Shown here piece by piece: positions 36,599 to 48,155 of a DNA stretch of 64,000 nucleotides. The notes under the pieces are model-generated. The model was given only the letters and a program-made list of their open reading frames with translations, searched no databases and was not told where the DNA came from. The stretch is from contig NW_024609880.1 of assembly GCF_016920785.2 (NCBI RefSeq), positions 35,673,152 to 35,737,151 on the forward strand. The letters are read 5' to 3'. How positions within the stretch are numbered: position 1 is the first letter of the stretch; each line of letters begins with the position of its first letter. A program made the translations under genes and the position numbers. This DNA comes from Ixodes scapularis (Eukaryota > Arthropoda > Arachnida > Ixodida > Ixodidae).

Positions 36599-36875
36599 GC
36601 ATCTTGTAGACCCTGAGATGGGGAACGATAAAAAAAAAATGGACGAAAACAACAAAATCTTAAACGTAGCTGAAATTTATTGATTCGAGCACACCAATAA
36701 ATAGACTTTCAAACAAATGGAAAAGAGAAAAGGAAAAAAAGAACTCAAACGCGTAAACAAGACGATCAACGAGTTCGCCCCAGACAGCATGAGCCACTCT
36801 CCGAGTTATTGGTGGGCTTTTTAAGATTTTGTTGTGTTTTTTTTTTCGTTTTTTATCTCAGGGTCTACAAGATGC
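36599..36875. mobile_element. MITE with about 65-bp inverted ends
   Basis: The outer 21 bp (GCATCTTGTAGACCCTGAGA plus T) are perfectly mirrored at 36,855-36,875. Further in, AACAACAAAATCTTAA is mirrored at 36,822-36,837. No target duplication is clear. Confidence 0.8.
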
Positions 36876-36879
36876 AGAC

Positions 36880-37715
36880 TATATCTTTATCTGACTCTGC
36901 TTGTATGATACGAATAACAAGTTTGGCTCATTCGCTTTTCCATTATCATCCGTCTCTATGGCCTTCTTCATCCGTCACAAAGGGAATTATTGTACCAGTC
37001 ACGCGTAAACAAGTGTATTGGTAATAGCAATACAAAGTGCACCCCCCCCCCCAAAAAAAAAAAAAATGAAAATAGTTTTTTTGCACCGAAAAAATAAACC
37101 ACAAATCTCCAAATGCTTATTCTCGGCCCCAATGTAGCGGTAGAGGTTCGAACCAGACGCAAAAGTTTCAACCCGAACCGATATCTGATATTCAAAAGTT
37201 ATATGGGATTTCCTGGAAATGTCAATAAAAAACTGCGGCCCATTTTTGCTCGTTTTCGGTTTTTGGCGCCATAGAGCTCCATGTATTCGAGAGTTCCGTC
37301 GGCCGCCATTTTCCATTTGAGGTTTTCTGAAAATCACTTATAACTTTTTGAAAAAGATTTCGGTTCGTGCTGAAGCTTTGACATATGGTTCGGACGGACC
37401 TCTAGCGCTACCTTTGGGCGAAGAATAGGCATTCGGCGACGCATAGTTCACTTTTCCTGCGAAAAAGAACCCTGTAAGTAACTGATAAGCGCGTTTCGCT
37501 CTATCTGAGCCCCGAGTGAGCGTCCTCCCCTCGAAGCAGAATGGAATTGCCCGGAGCGCTCGCAGCGCCCCCGCCAGCCACCGCCTCGGCCACGCGCTCC
37601 CAGTGGGTCTTTCATATTGCCGGAGAGTGTACGTAATTCAATTTTTCCTAGATAATTTCCACCAGCACTCCAGTCTCCTCTTCGTTGCCGGTACTTTTTT
37701 ATGATCCACCCTTCC
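36880..37715. other. Schip1 intron
   Basis: Contains a 13-C then A-run tract at 37,040-37,066. No domain-bearing frame. Confidence 0.35.
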
Positions 37716-37719
37716 ATTT

Positions 37720-39645
37720 TCTCCAGCGAAACCGAGGGCCACCGGTACGTTTGTTGCCCCTTCGGGAGGGGCAGGACTAAGCTCCTTACATCTTAGAATC
37801 ACATGCTCAATTAATTGTTTCCGTCTCCTCTTTACATACTGCGCACGTTACATCTGTGTCTTCAAATTTGGAACAGCGGAGCGCTAGCTCCTTCTTGAAT
37901 TATCGAATAAACTTTCCTTCTTTATTTGTTGCTTTTGTGTCCTATAAGCCGTTAAAGCTGCTTTCCCCTGCATTTTCTCCTCCCACATCCATGATACTGA
38001 ACCGAAATTTCGACTTCACAAAACAAGCTTGGACGGTTAGGCGGGACGCTGCAAAACCCAAAAGCATCACTCATACAGCGGTACCTCTAACGGATCCCCG
38101 TATTTTTTGGAAAAGAAGTGCGCGATTGACAACAGCCGACGAGCCCGACGAGACAAGTCACGTAACAATTCTCATTCCCTCTCCTCCTCGCTACGTCCCG
38201 TCGAGCTGATGAACGGATGCGAGGAGGAAAGAAGCGAGGCCGCATCTCTCCCCCTCATTCTCAAATTTTACAGGAGAACAATGACGTCAAAGGACGTCCC
38301 TTAATCGCGCCCTTCTGTTCCAAAAATACGGCCATCCGTTTTAGATATCGATGTATAAATAATGTTTTGGAGTTCGTAACGTCTTGTTCAGCGCTTCTAC
38401 GGCCTTATTTTGCAAAATCCAAATTTCGGTTCAGTTTTCCTCTGACTGAATTGTCCACTGAACCTGTTTGCTCCTCCCCATTGCCCGTTTGCAAGATTTT
38501 CATCCTAAGCTTTCCTGTCTGCTTCGTCCATCTCGTGTTCAGACTCCTCATATAGAGGTATTTATATATTTTATGTGCAGGTGTCCTCCATGTCTTTTAG
38601 TCTTCGGTCAAACTTTAGCTTTCTCACTGCCTTTCTGCTCTCAAACGATGACCAGCCCATACGCAATCCCTCGTTTGGAGAGTCCCCATGTGCCCCTAGA
38701 GCTGTCCTGCCAACGCTCCTTTGTCCTATCTCCAATTCCGCCTAAACTTCAGAACTCGTGTACAAAACTGCGTTACCAAAGGTCAACCCTTATGCCATTC
38801 CTACTTTCCATACTCTCCGCACCACTTCGTATCAAATTTTCATCACGCCCTGTGCTTCATAATGGCCGAATTCTTTTTGCCCTTTCCAATTATATGTCTC
38901 TCATATTCCTCAAGGTGTTTCTTTCCTGCGTTGATCCCCACTCCCAGATACTTGTACTTGTCCACCGTATCTACCTCTATGTTATGTATCTTTAAAGGAT
39001 CTCCCTTGATGTCGTTAAAAAATTCATAATTCCAGATTTTGTTCCGCTGAATTCAAATAGGAGAGCGTCCTCTTCCAGACCGCAGATTCCGATCAATTTC
39101 TGCAACTCTTCTCGGTTATCTGTCAAGGGTACAACATCATCTGCGTACATTGGGCCTGGCAACTTCTGCATGACTGTTTTTCCTCCCTCCATGTACGATA
39201 TATTGACGCCCAATTCACTTCTCTCAAAGTCTTTTCTCCATTTTACTGAAAGTTAAATATATAAGGAAAAGCTAGGCGACGGGGCATCCTTGCCCAAGCC
39301 CACGCCTTATTGGTTATTGCCGCTGGCTCTATTGCTTCAGACTCCCATGTTATAGTTGCAGTATTATCTATCTACACTTCCAGCAAAGACCTCACCAATT
39401 TCATACTTAAACCTGATTCCTTTAGGGGTGTTCACAGAATTTCCCGATTTACACTATCGTATGCTCTCTGTATGCCTAAAAATGCCACTCATAACGGTCG
39501 TTGGCTTGTCTGCGCTATTTCTATACATTGCGTGACCGCATATAAGTTATCTTCTAGTCTGCAGTCCTTGCAAAAACCATTCGGGAGGTCTCCTAACATT
39601 TCTTCTGTTTCTGCCGATGATCAGGCTAGATGAAAATACTGCCTC
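37720..39645 (-). pseudogene. Degenerate LINE, RT region
   Basis: Minus-strand fragments keep recognisable RT blocks: NGFCKDCRLEDNLYAVTQCI near 39,560, FLGIQRAYDSVNREIL near 39,470 (motif A region), PMYADDVVPLTDNREELQKL near 39,130 (YADD box). Numerous stops and shifts break the frame. It is related to, but much older than, the element at 27.3-28.7 kb. The 3' end is not sharp; about 37,720 is an estimate. It lies in the intron between Schip1 exons B and C. Confidence 0.75.
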
Positions 39646-40249
39646 GAAATCTGACGCCTTAGGATGACTCTGTAGACGGGCAGTTTTACGCAGGTCGACC
39701 GCTAACATCTGTTGTTTATTTATACGTGGCCTTAACAACTGCACAAAAACACTGAAAGCGAACAGCGTAATCCAATGTACAATTTACACTACTCCCTTTA
39801 AACGTAAACGAAACTGAAACCATATACAAAACCGGAAGTGATATTTTGCTGAGGCGAACCGGAACCGAAGGAGCTCCAGCCTCCTGGTGGCTTGAACTGG
39901 CGTTCGTTAGCTTTGTATCGCATCTTCAAAACTGTTGCTCATGGTATACGATAAGTAGCTGACGACACCTGAGCAGCGCTACATCAGCGCTTCGATTCAC
40001 ATGAGAACCGGCCTTTAACCGATCACGCGAAAACCCCGGGAACCAAATTGTACGCACTCCAAAGTTACACGTAACTCCAGAAAACGAAACCGAAACCGCA
40101 GGACACATTTCCAGTCAGAGATTTGCTTACCCAAGATGCATCGCTTCGTGGGCTTTGTGGTTGTTTGAATCGGGGTGGACGCGAGTGGGATGGTGTCTCG
40201 GTTTTCTTGCTTCGGTTGGTTCGGTTCGGCGACAGCCCGACTGATATGT

Positions 40250-40408
40250 GTTCTTTTGTATTTCCTCGCCGTTCCGACGACTCGATGCGAAGCTGATCGA
40301 CGCCTCCTGGGCTGATACGCTGCGGGGGCGGCAACGACCGCTCAGTGGAGATTGGACGTGGTCGCGTGGTTTCTCGCGTTGTTGTGCATATTTCGCCGGC
40401 ATTCTCCG
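40250..40408 (+). promoter_or_regulatory. GC-rich probable promoter/5' UTR of Schip1 exon C
   Basis: The 160 bases before the exon C ATG are CpG-dense in an AT-rich intron and hold a GGGGGCGG GC box near 40,323. No TATA box is evident. The stretch probably supplies the promoter and 5' UTR of the isoform starting at 40,409. Confidence 0.4.
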
Positions 40409-40636
40409 ATGGCCCGTCGAGTGCCGACAGGCTCGCGCGGTGACACCGACGTCTTGAGTGCGGCAGCAAGCGCCATGAAGGGCGTGTTGGGTTGGATCGA
40501 GCGACCGTCGGTGTCGGCGCGCTACGACTTACTCTGCCAGCAGGACTTCGGCTACCCCGACGTAGTACTGGGCAGCGCGCCGTCGCTGGGCTCCGAACTA
40601 GACTTCTGCACGGACGCGGGAGACGCCCCTGAGGAG
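40409..40636 (+). CDS. Schip1: Candidate alternative first exon of Schip1 (isoform C)
   Basis: A 76-codon exon starts at an ATG with strong context (TCCG then ATGG) and ends in GAGGAG before a GTAACG donor, phase 0, compatible with the common exon at 46,999. The peptide begins basic (ARRVPTGSRG), contains an aromatic/acidic middle (YDLLCQQDFGYPDVV) and ends acidic (DFCTDAGDAPEE). I do not recognise it in other families. The upstream 150 bp are GC-rich with a GGGGGCGG box, as expected for a separate promoter. Upstream in the same frame the only further start is a TTG at 40,352, so the ATG is preferred. This isoform would have about 296 visible residues. The intron to the common exon is 6.4 kb. 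Confidence 0.6.
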
Positions 40637-40639
40637 GTA

Positions 40640-43595
40640 ACGAAAACCTCGAACGCTGCCTCGAACTCCTTGCTTGGCATGGCCCAAAGAAACGGCGTTG
40701 TAAAGTTTTGGACAACGTGCTTACACCTTGGTATTGTCTCGAAAGTTTGCCTCTACGGCTTCATGGAAATTCCAATTGCATTTTCTTCGGACGAGAATTC
40801 AACGGTCCTTTGTTCAAGTCTAACCATAATGAACTCTGCTCTGGTTAGCGAAGTGCAACGGTAGATTTAAGGTAAAATGCCATTTTCGGACTAACCAAAC
40901 TGGTTTACCCGTCATTTAGCATTTTTCGAGTTTGATTATTGCTACAGACCCCTTGCAAGGATGAACTTTGACAGGGTGACATACTTCTGACGTTTCAAGG
41001 GCCGTCGTTTTCTGTCCTGTACCGCCTTATCTGCAGCGTGACACACCTAGTGGAGTAAAGAGACAAATAACTGCCCTTTTTAGTTGAACCCGATTTTCGT
41101 TGAATGGCGCAGGATCACAAAACATGCTTGAAGTTCTGTCTGAATGAAGTAATGGTACGCCTTTGTCATGTCTTGCTTAGCTTGTTACCTGTCTTACAAA
41201 TTCAGTATCTGCTCGATTTGTTCATACTACCCTGCAAAGTTTTAACAAAAATTAACCTAGCGATGCAGGCGAGTTGGTTATGCATGTTGAAAAGTAGTGA
41301 AAGCGCACAATAAAGACGAAGACGGAGAGACAAACTTTGCCTCTCAGTGTTCGTATTCATCTTTATTGTGCGCTGTCAATACTTTTTAACAACAATGTCG
41401 GCATGACTTAGCAGTCAATGAAAGCTGAGACCCCGATGAACCAATGCGTGAGGGTCATAGGAGTGTATCAACTCTGTGCACTCTTCTCATGTAGAGCTGT
41501 CACTTGCTTTGCTCTATCGCTCTGATTGGGTCACAGAGGCCATTGCTCTTGCCTATTGCAAGGTTATTCTGAAATGGAGCATATTTGTGTCATCCGCTCC
41601 AAGAGCAATAAACTTGGGACCAACAGCAGTTTCTGCTAACTTACCCGCCTGCTCGTGTAGCGGTGACATTGACTTAAGAATCTATGTCAGAATATTTGTC
41701 AGGACTGCAGGTTCCGTTTTTCCCACTTCAATTGGTTGAAAGTAATTTCGTTCTTGGAGTAGGACTGAACACAAATGTTGGAACATCTCTGTGACAGGAC
41801 ATATACTTCCATCAAGGATGCAATTAGACTATAACAAGCTAGATCAGTCTGCGATATATATTTCTTTGCGACTTGAATGCTTTTTGACGAGCAATCGAGC
41901 GGCTAGTGTTTGTGGTAGTGGCTCAATTTTCCTCTTTTGTATGTGTTTTTTTCTTTTATTCCTGTGACAATGTGCCCCTTTTTAGGCTTACTTCGGTTTC
42001 TGAACACATAGAGATAAAGATTATTATTATAGAGCTGCATGTTTATGCTAAACGGGCTAAGCAAGGATGGAGAAGCACATACTAGGAATCGGAAAGAAAA
42101 AAAAAAGTTTTTCAGTGCGAAAATGAATTATGCATTGCCAAACACTCTGTCTCCACCCATATGTGGCCCTAGCAGTGTGGACCAGGTGAAAAAGTTTCGG
42201 GGCTTGATGTGAAATGCAAGAACTGTAAGCGATTTTCAGACATTTTTGCAGTAAGAAAATGGGGACTGTTTTTGGGTAGCCAACAAACTTCACTGTCCTG
42301 CATTCGTGAGCTTCATCGACTGCTATTTCCTCGCACCTTGTCCTGTTGTCACCTCCTACTCTGTCCTTGTCTTAAAAAGTTTTACCCGTAAAATGTATTA
42401 AGACCAACTAGTCCAATTAGCCATTTAAATTCTGACTAAGTATGGCAGAGAGAACAACTTGACTTGAGTAAAAGTAGAGGTGACTCATGAACTAAAGGGC
42501 AATTAATAATTTTCGGTTTTGGCCCCCTCTGTGGTCTCTTCCCCAAGAACATTTAGAGCATCACCCAAAGCCTCATTTGCTTTGTAACATAAAACCTAAA
42601 TGTTTGTTTTCATTCATTGTTATTTGACCTTGGCAATATTATTAAATAGTAAAGAAAAACACTTTACTTTTTAAATAATTTGTTTCCACTGCTTACCTAA
42701 GTAGACAGAACCTGAATTTACCTTAGACCATTGTTGCCAACTCAAAAATCAAAAACCTGCTAAAGGAATCCCTTAATCAAATAGATGGTGCAGACACTTT
42801 CAATCCTGAACTGTAGGGTGCTGTTTCACAAGCCTTTTTCATGGTTTCGACAGACCTGTTCGTTTACCTGAAGAAATATGGTAATAAATATATAGGTCTA
42901 TTATTATTATTATTCAACATACCCTTAGAGAGTTGGATGAGCGTGTTGACATAGATAATATACTGAAAGCTGTCCTTGTTCCTCTATTTTGTATAGCTTT
43001 TATCATATTATAAAATACCCTTGTTTATCGTGAACAAGAAAAAGCAGCTTCTTGGCATAAGCACTGATAATGCTCAATAACATTCACATTGGAGGGTGTA
43101 AAAAAGGAAGCAGGTATAGTCGAAATTATCTTTACGACACACATCCGGTCAGTTATCAGATAGCGTAGAATTACCGGACACTAATAACATGTTGTGAAAC
43201 GATAAGCTTTACTATAGCACAGCATAGAAAATAGGCCCACTTTTGTTTACACGAGAACAAAAAATTGAAAGGGCCGAGGGAAAAATGCAAACATCACTGA
43301 GCAAAGAGTAAGCATAGGGGAAGGCAGAGGTTTGATAGAGTGCTGCGAAACATTTTGCCATCAGATATGGTGACTGTTCCAGTATTTGATGGCACTGACG
43401 AGTTAAAGAAAAGCAGATGTGGAGCCACAAAGGCTTCGCAGCTTTTGCAGCATTTCTTGCAGATACTCCCTTCAGCATTAAAGAAATGTGTGGGTCACAT
43501 TGACTGGATTTGATAAACTGAATACGGGGAAATTACTTAATTGTTGACAAGAGGGATAAAACACAAGGGGATATATTGAGTATTTCAATTCACTT
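40640..43595. other. Schip1 intron between exon C and the common exons
   Basis: Holds the foldback at 41,280 and AT-rich LINE-like tails, ATTATTATT near 42,022 and 42,902. No other coding trace is clear. Confidence 0.35.
41280..41394. mobile_element. Foldback MITE in a Schip1 intron
   Basis: Imperfect arms of about 45 bp start GTTGAAAAGTAGTGAAAGCG and contain CGCACAATAAAGACGAAGAC, mirrored at the right end. Its layout resembles the 26,346 foldback. Confidence 0.7.
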
Positions 43596-43599
43596 TGTC

Positions 43600-43860
43600 C
43601 AATTAAAAGTTTGCATGTGTGTTATCAGTTATGTGATGCAGTTTTACATGCATTTTGAGGTATCCAGGGGAATGCAATGGATCAATGTTAACTGTGTTGA
43701 TATGAAGAAGCCAGGATAAATCATAGGTAAGGTGAAAACCTGGATATTTGAGGCAACATAAAATGAGAGGAAACATAATTTTAGATATAGAGAAAATATT
43801 AAATACTGTTTTGAGAAAAGTGGTAAGTATAATTTTCCCTCGATAAAATAATATGGTCAT
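43600..43860 (-). pseudogene. Possible LINE fragment
   Basis: A minus-strand frame carries YPGFHLTYDLSWLLHINTVN and SPGYLKMHVKLHH, resembling the KYLGVHITSDLSW...TLGYLKRN block that follows the RT palm in CR1/Jockey-like LINEs. No other block is intact nearby. Confidence 0.45.
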
Positions 43861-44371
43861 AAGTCTGACTTGTTGGGTCAGCTTTGAAACCCTTGTTAAG
43901 CAAGTGTTAGGAAGCCGTCAAACTGCCATTTTAGCAGTGTTGGAGACCATTTATTACTGTTTAATACTTCCATGTGCTTAGGCTTTAACATTTTTAGCCT
44001 AAATGGGAAAAAAAATAATATACAAAAGTATTTTTAACATTGGTTTTAAATTTTCAGGTCAGTATTTTTTGGTACTGTATGACACAGGTAACCAGCTGAT
44101 TTGCATTTCTTCCTTTCAAGTATTTGAAAAGAATCTTTATTTTGGTTTAATTAACTTTATATGAAAAATTTGCTGTCCAGGTAAAGAACAAAAGGTATAC
44201 GGAATCTGACAAAATAAAACCGAAAACGCAGAACCCTGCATATATGTTCCCTATAACCAATTTAATTTTTATGAAGTTGCACAAAAATCTGGATGTGCTC
44301 TATTTATCCACTGTTGGTGGTTCTGGTGAAGGTGTCGGTAAGGTCTTTCGAGACACCTCTGGTCATGGAAC

Positions 44372-44438
44372 GTCCACCTAACGAACACCCCCTATTGACA
44401 CCGGGAAATGTCCATAAGGGGGTGTCCGTTAGGTGGAC
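44372..44438. repeat. Inverted repeat, 23-bp arms
   Basis: GTCCACCTAACGAACACCCC with CTA is mirrored at 44,415-44,438 with one mismatch. The same words occur in the 20-base loop, suggesting duplicated short motifs. Confidence 0.75.
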
Positions 44439-44439
44439 A

Positions 44440-46005
44440 TGTTTTTGTTTAGCCTCTCCACTTTGAGCGAGCCAATCAAATATTGCACTAAAAAATAGCT
44501 TTATAAAAAAAAAAAAAAAAAAACTTGTACGTTAACTTTTTGCTAGCCCTGTAATTGATCATTGAATGCAAGCACTGTTAATTTTTTTATTGATCTGTAC
44601 AGAGCTTAAAAAACAATCCTTTTCGGGTTTTTTTTTTTCAGCTGCCACTCGCGGCGTTGAGTTTTTACAGTGGTGGTGGTTTTGAAATCTCATTTTAAGA
44701 TGAAAGAGAGGAATGAAATATGACATCATTTTAGGAGGTTGTTTGAGATGGTCACATTTGAGCGGTTGCTTGAGCGTAGAGAGCCAAAGGCTCTTTCATG
44801 AACAGAAACTTTCAGTGCAACGGCGTATCACCACAATTTAGGGGTGGCTAATTTAGACTGGGTCCTACATTCTGGTAGCACTTCATAGTTGCCCGACTCT
44901 CAGTGATAGTAGCTAGGTTAGTGGCTATTTGCTGCCTTGCCAACTCGGTGCAGGGCCCGGTCACAAAGACAGTGATTTGATTACTGTGCCAAGGTGCTTA
45001 CCCTTCTACACTCTGCTACATTTTGCCGAAATGTGACGAATTTGCGCCAACATTGCACCAAAACAATATTTTACCTTATTAATATTGAAAATATAACTGA
45101 CACCCTGCTACACGACCTTGTCGTCATGTTAGGCTTGTCTGAGTTTTCAGAACTCCCGATTATCACCTTATATAACATTCTACTCGATTTGGTATCTGTA
45201 TCAAACACTGATGGTAGCCCAAAGTCGCGCAATATTTCTCGTGTTTGTGCTCTGCTCTGATAGATTAGGTAGCTTCGTTCAGTGCGCTTCTCACTTGGCA
45301 CAGGTGCGCAGAGGTGAAGCGAGAACCGCAAAGTAGGCATCGTAATTTTGCTTTTCTTGCCTCACCGCAGCGCGGCAGCCGTGCACTAAAAAGAAAACAC
45401 TCCTCTAGAGCAGGACAAAAAAAAAGTGATATGGGTTGATATAACAACTCCACCTTGCAGTGTAAACTGAATACGACTGCTGCTAGCATATGACAGACTT
45501 CAACATTCTGACAATCTTTTTTTCAAACTCAACGTTTAGCAAGGGTACTTGTGCGCTTGCGGGGAGAGATATATGGACGGCTTTATAAGTTTGTTTTTAT
45601 GTCAGCTTTCTTGTTTAGTTATCACCTTTGCATAGCTTTTATCTGTGCAATGGCACTGCAAGCAGAGTAAATTAAAACTAAATTAGCTAGAGAAAAGGAT
45701 GGAAACTTGCGATGAAGCTTGACGAGTTCCACTGAATGGTTTCTAAGGTTAATTTATCATTACATGCCGATTTTTGTTATCATGAAGTTCTACATATAAA
45801 AGTTAATTATTAATAATCAAATGACAAAAGCTTTGCTTTTATTTGGTTTAATAATTGTTGTTTTATTACAACCTTTAGGACTTCAATGAAACACCCTTTT
45901 AGGTGCTCAGTATTCTTTTCTAACATTATTTCCATGATGTGTAATTTGGTTTACCTTTGTCCCCGTACCTAAAATAATCATTCACAGCAGTTCAATCTGT
46001 TCATC
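44440..46005. other. Schip1 intron
   Basis: AT-rich. No recognisable coding block or element ends. Confidence 0.35.
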
Positions 46006-46013
46006 ACTTAGCA

Positions 46014-46343
46014 CAGTGGTTCACAAATGGGGGTCCGCAGACCCTTTGGGGTTCCGCGATGGCATCCTAGGGGTACGTGAACCCCTGTCTCATCAGTCAA
46101 GCCCTGCAATTTAAGTTGTCTTATTTCACATTGAGAAGAAACGTTTAAATTTTCGGATGAGTTCTCTCATGTGTATGTGATTAAGATAAGTCTACTTCCT
46201 GCTAGAAAATAGTTATATTCATATATAAAATTATTATCATGATTAATCTATACCTTTCTATTCCTCTCACCCAAAACAAGGTCCTCCATCTCCTTTGGCT
46301 ATCTACAAGGGGTCCACGAAACATCAATGGTTGAGAACCACTG
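46014..46343. mobile_element. hAT MITE (CAGTGGTTC ends) with perfect duplication
   Basis: Ends CAGTGGTTCACAAATGGGGG and the reverse of CAGTGGTTCTCAACC, flanked by ACTTAGCA on both sides (46,006-46,013 and 46,344-46,351). The ends are the widespread hAT (Charlie-like) type. No coding sequence. Confidence 0.93.
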
Positions 46344-46698
46344 ACTTAGCATATTTTTGTCATGCCTGGTACTTCTATGTGCAATTAAACAGCTACCTAG
46401 TTCTGTGTTTAAGGGAATCAAACCTGTCGTGCATTGATGGTAACAAAAGGTTCCATAGAAGTGAGAAAGCAAAGCATGCAATGTCTTTTGATAGACAGGT
46501 CAACATGTGAATTTTAACATATAATATTCACAGTGCTGGGAATGAAAATTAAGTGTGTACTTGTGCTCCAAAAGTTACTTTTGGTGCTCCAAAATGATTC
46601 TCACCAATCACACCACTGCAAAAAGCTACCATAGCAGTATAGAGAAGTTTGGCGACCAGCATAGCGAAGGACTCAAACACTGGTAAAATGAATCCCTT

Positions 46699-46998
46699 GA
46701 GGATGTGTGCAGTTGGTTGTGCTGATAACGTGCCCTTTAGATTGCGCTGAAAATGTGCCCTGTTGGTTGCACTGAAGATGTTCCCCATAGGTTGTGCTGA
46801 AGATCTGCCCTGTTTGTGCTGAAGGTATGCCCTGTTGATTGTGCTGAGGATGTGCCCTGTTGTTGCACCAAAGATGTGCTGCCCAGTAGGTTGAGCTAAA
46901 GATGTGCCCTGTGGGTTGTGCAGGGGATGTACACTGTTGGTTGTGCTGGAGATCTGTCCAATTGATTTTGCTGAGGATGTGCCCTGTTGGTTGTGCAG
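46699..46998. repeat. 25-bp minisatellite abutting a Schip1 splice acceptor
   Basis: About twelve degenerate units of roughly 25 bp, consensus GTGCCCTGTTGGTTGTGCTG followed by AAGAT, run up to the exon at 46,999. The last unit has GTGCAG where most have GTGCTG, and this AG is the acceptor. Another unit (near 46,905-46,923) also has GTGCAG; using it would add 25 codons including an in-frame TGA. Confidence 0.85.
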
Positions 46999-47226
46999 CG
47001 TCGCCATGACCGGGAGGAGATTCGGCGCAAGCTGGCCATGGACACGGACGTGGAGGAAGTTGAGCGCCGCAAGCCCAGCCTGACGTCCAGGCTGCAGGGC
47101 AGCAAGAGTCTCCAGGTCTGCTTCATGAACCAGACCTTGGAGGACCCCAGGGAACAGGAGGAAGATCAACAGCAGCAGCAACCTTCACCACCACCACCAC
47201 CACCTGCGGCACCTCTCCAAACAACA
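46999..47226 (+). CDS. Schip1: Schip1 first common exon
   Basis: Seventy-six codons, phase 0 at both ends. The start reads RRHDREEIRRKLAMD, matching the ESIRQKLALG region of vertebrate SCHIP1. It is followed by KPSLTSRLQGSKSLQVCFMN, matching KPSLSSRLQSGMNLQICFVN. The exon ends in a Gln run (QQQQ) and six consecutive Pro and stops before a GTAAAA donor. The acceptor (TTGGTTGTGCAG) is formed by the last unit of a 25-bp minisatellite lying directly upstream. Homology to SCHIP1 makes this exon and its frame secure. The exact 3' end is less certain because the donor is not the strongest form, but it gives the phase that the next exon needs. Confidence 0.92.
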
Positions 47227-48155
47227 GTAAAAACGGCAAGACTCTTAAAGATCACTAGCATGTCAGAAGAGGAGACAAACCTTTTGTGAACCCTTTAGTT
47301 TGTCAAGGAGTGTTTCTACCAGTACGTGGAACATTTAGTAAAATGGCATAAAAATAGTCATGATGGGTCAAATGAAGAGGTGAGATGAACAATAATTTTA
47401 GTGGACATCATTCATTATATTTGGCAGATTCCGGTGGGCACTGTTTTTGAACAAAGACTGCATTTCTAGTTTCTCAGAGCATGTGGATGTAAGAAGGTGC
47501 ATTATAAATGAAAGGCAAGATGCAATAGTACCTAGTCTGGGAGCACAAAATGCCATTCTCAATGTCATAATACTGATAGCATTTTTATGTAAAAACTGTC
47601 ATCTCTGCATAGTCCATTGCTAGGTTCCTTTTGCAGGTCATAAAAAATGGCCTGCCATGTATGAGAAGTTGCTAATGCCCTCAAGTGAACCATTTTTAAT
47701 AGGCAGACTTTCAATGCATGCATTTGGGAATATTGTTATAGAATCTTACCAGGCATTCGGTCCAAAGCTAAATGCAAAGTGTGTTCTCTTTGGGACACTG
47801 AATGGCAAATACTTTTTGCCCACTTTCCATGATGCAAAGGTCTATGGCATTGTTTCTAAAATGGGGGTCCACAGACCCCTTAAAATCCCCAAAGGACTTC
47901 TTGGGATCCCCAAAGCCTTCGAACGATGGTCAAGTCTAGCAATAAAACAGTTTTTTTTTCTGTTGATGCTGGCTGTCCCACAAAGCTAAACAGATCAAAC
48001 TATGTGCACTGAGTGAGTAGGGTTGATTATTATCTATTTCAGGGTTTCAAAATTTGTTCTCACGCATTTAGTAAAATTTTTTCATTTATCTTTTTGTCAA
48101 GGTGCAGGGTCCCCCATCACTTTTGCGAATTTAGAAAGGGTCCCTGAAACATCAG

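Noticed and set aside
37856..39029. Several plus-strand frames of 100-175 codons
   Set aside because: Antisense to degenerate LINE RT blocks on the minus strand.
40637..40864. Read-through of Schip1 exon C to a stop at 40,864
   Set aside because: A GT donor in the required phase lies at 40,637, and composition drops to intron-like immediately after it.
46921..46998. Alternative acceptor extending the 46,999 exon upstream
   Set aside because: The AG at 46,922-46,923 would add 25 codons that include an in-frame TGA.
46549..47181. 210-codon minus-strand frame
   Set aside because: It runs through the minisatellite and is antisense to the conserved Schip1 exon; the repetitive peptide follows the 25-bp repeat.
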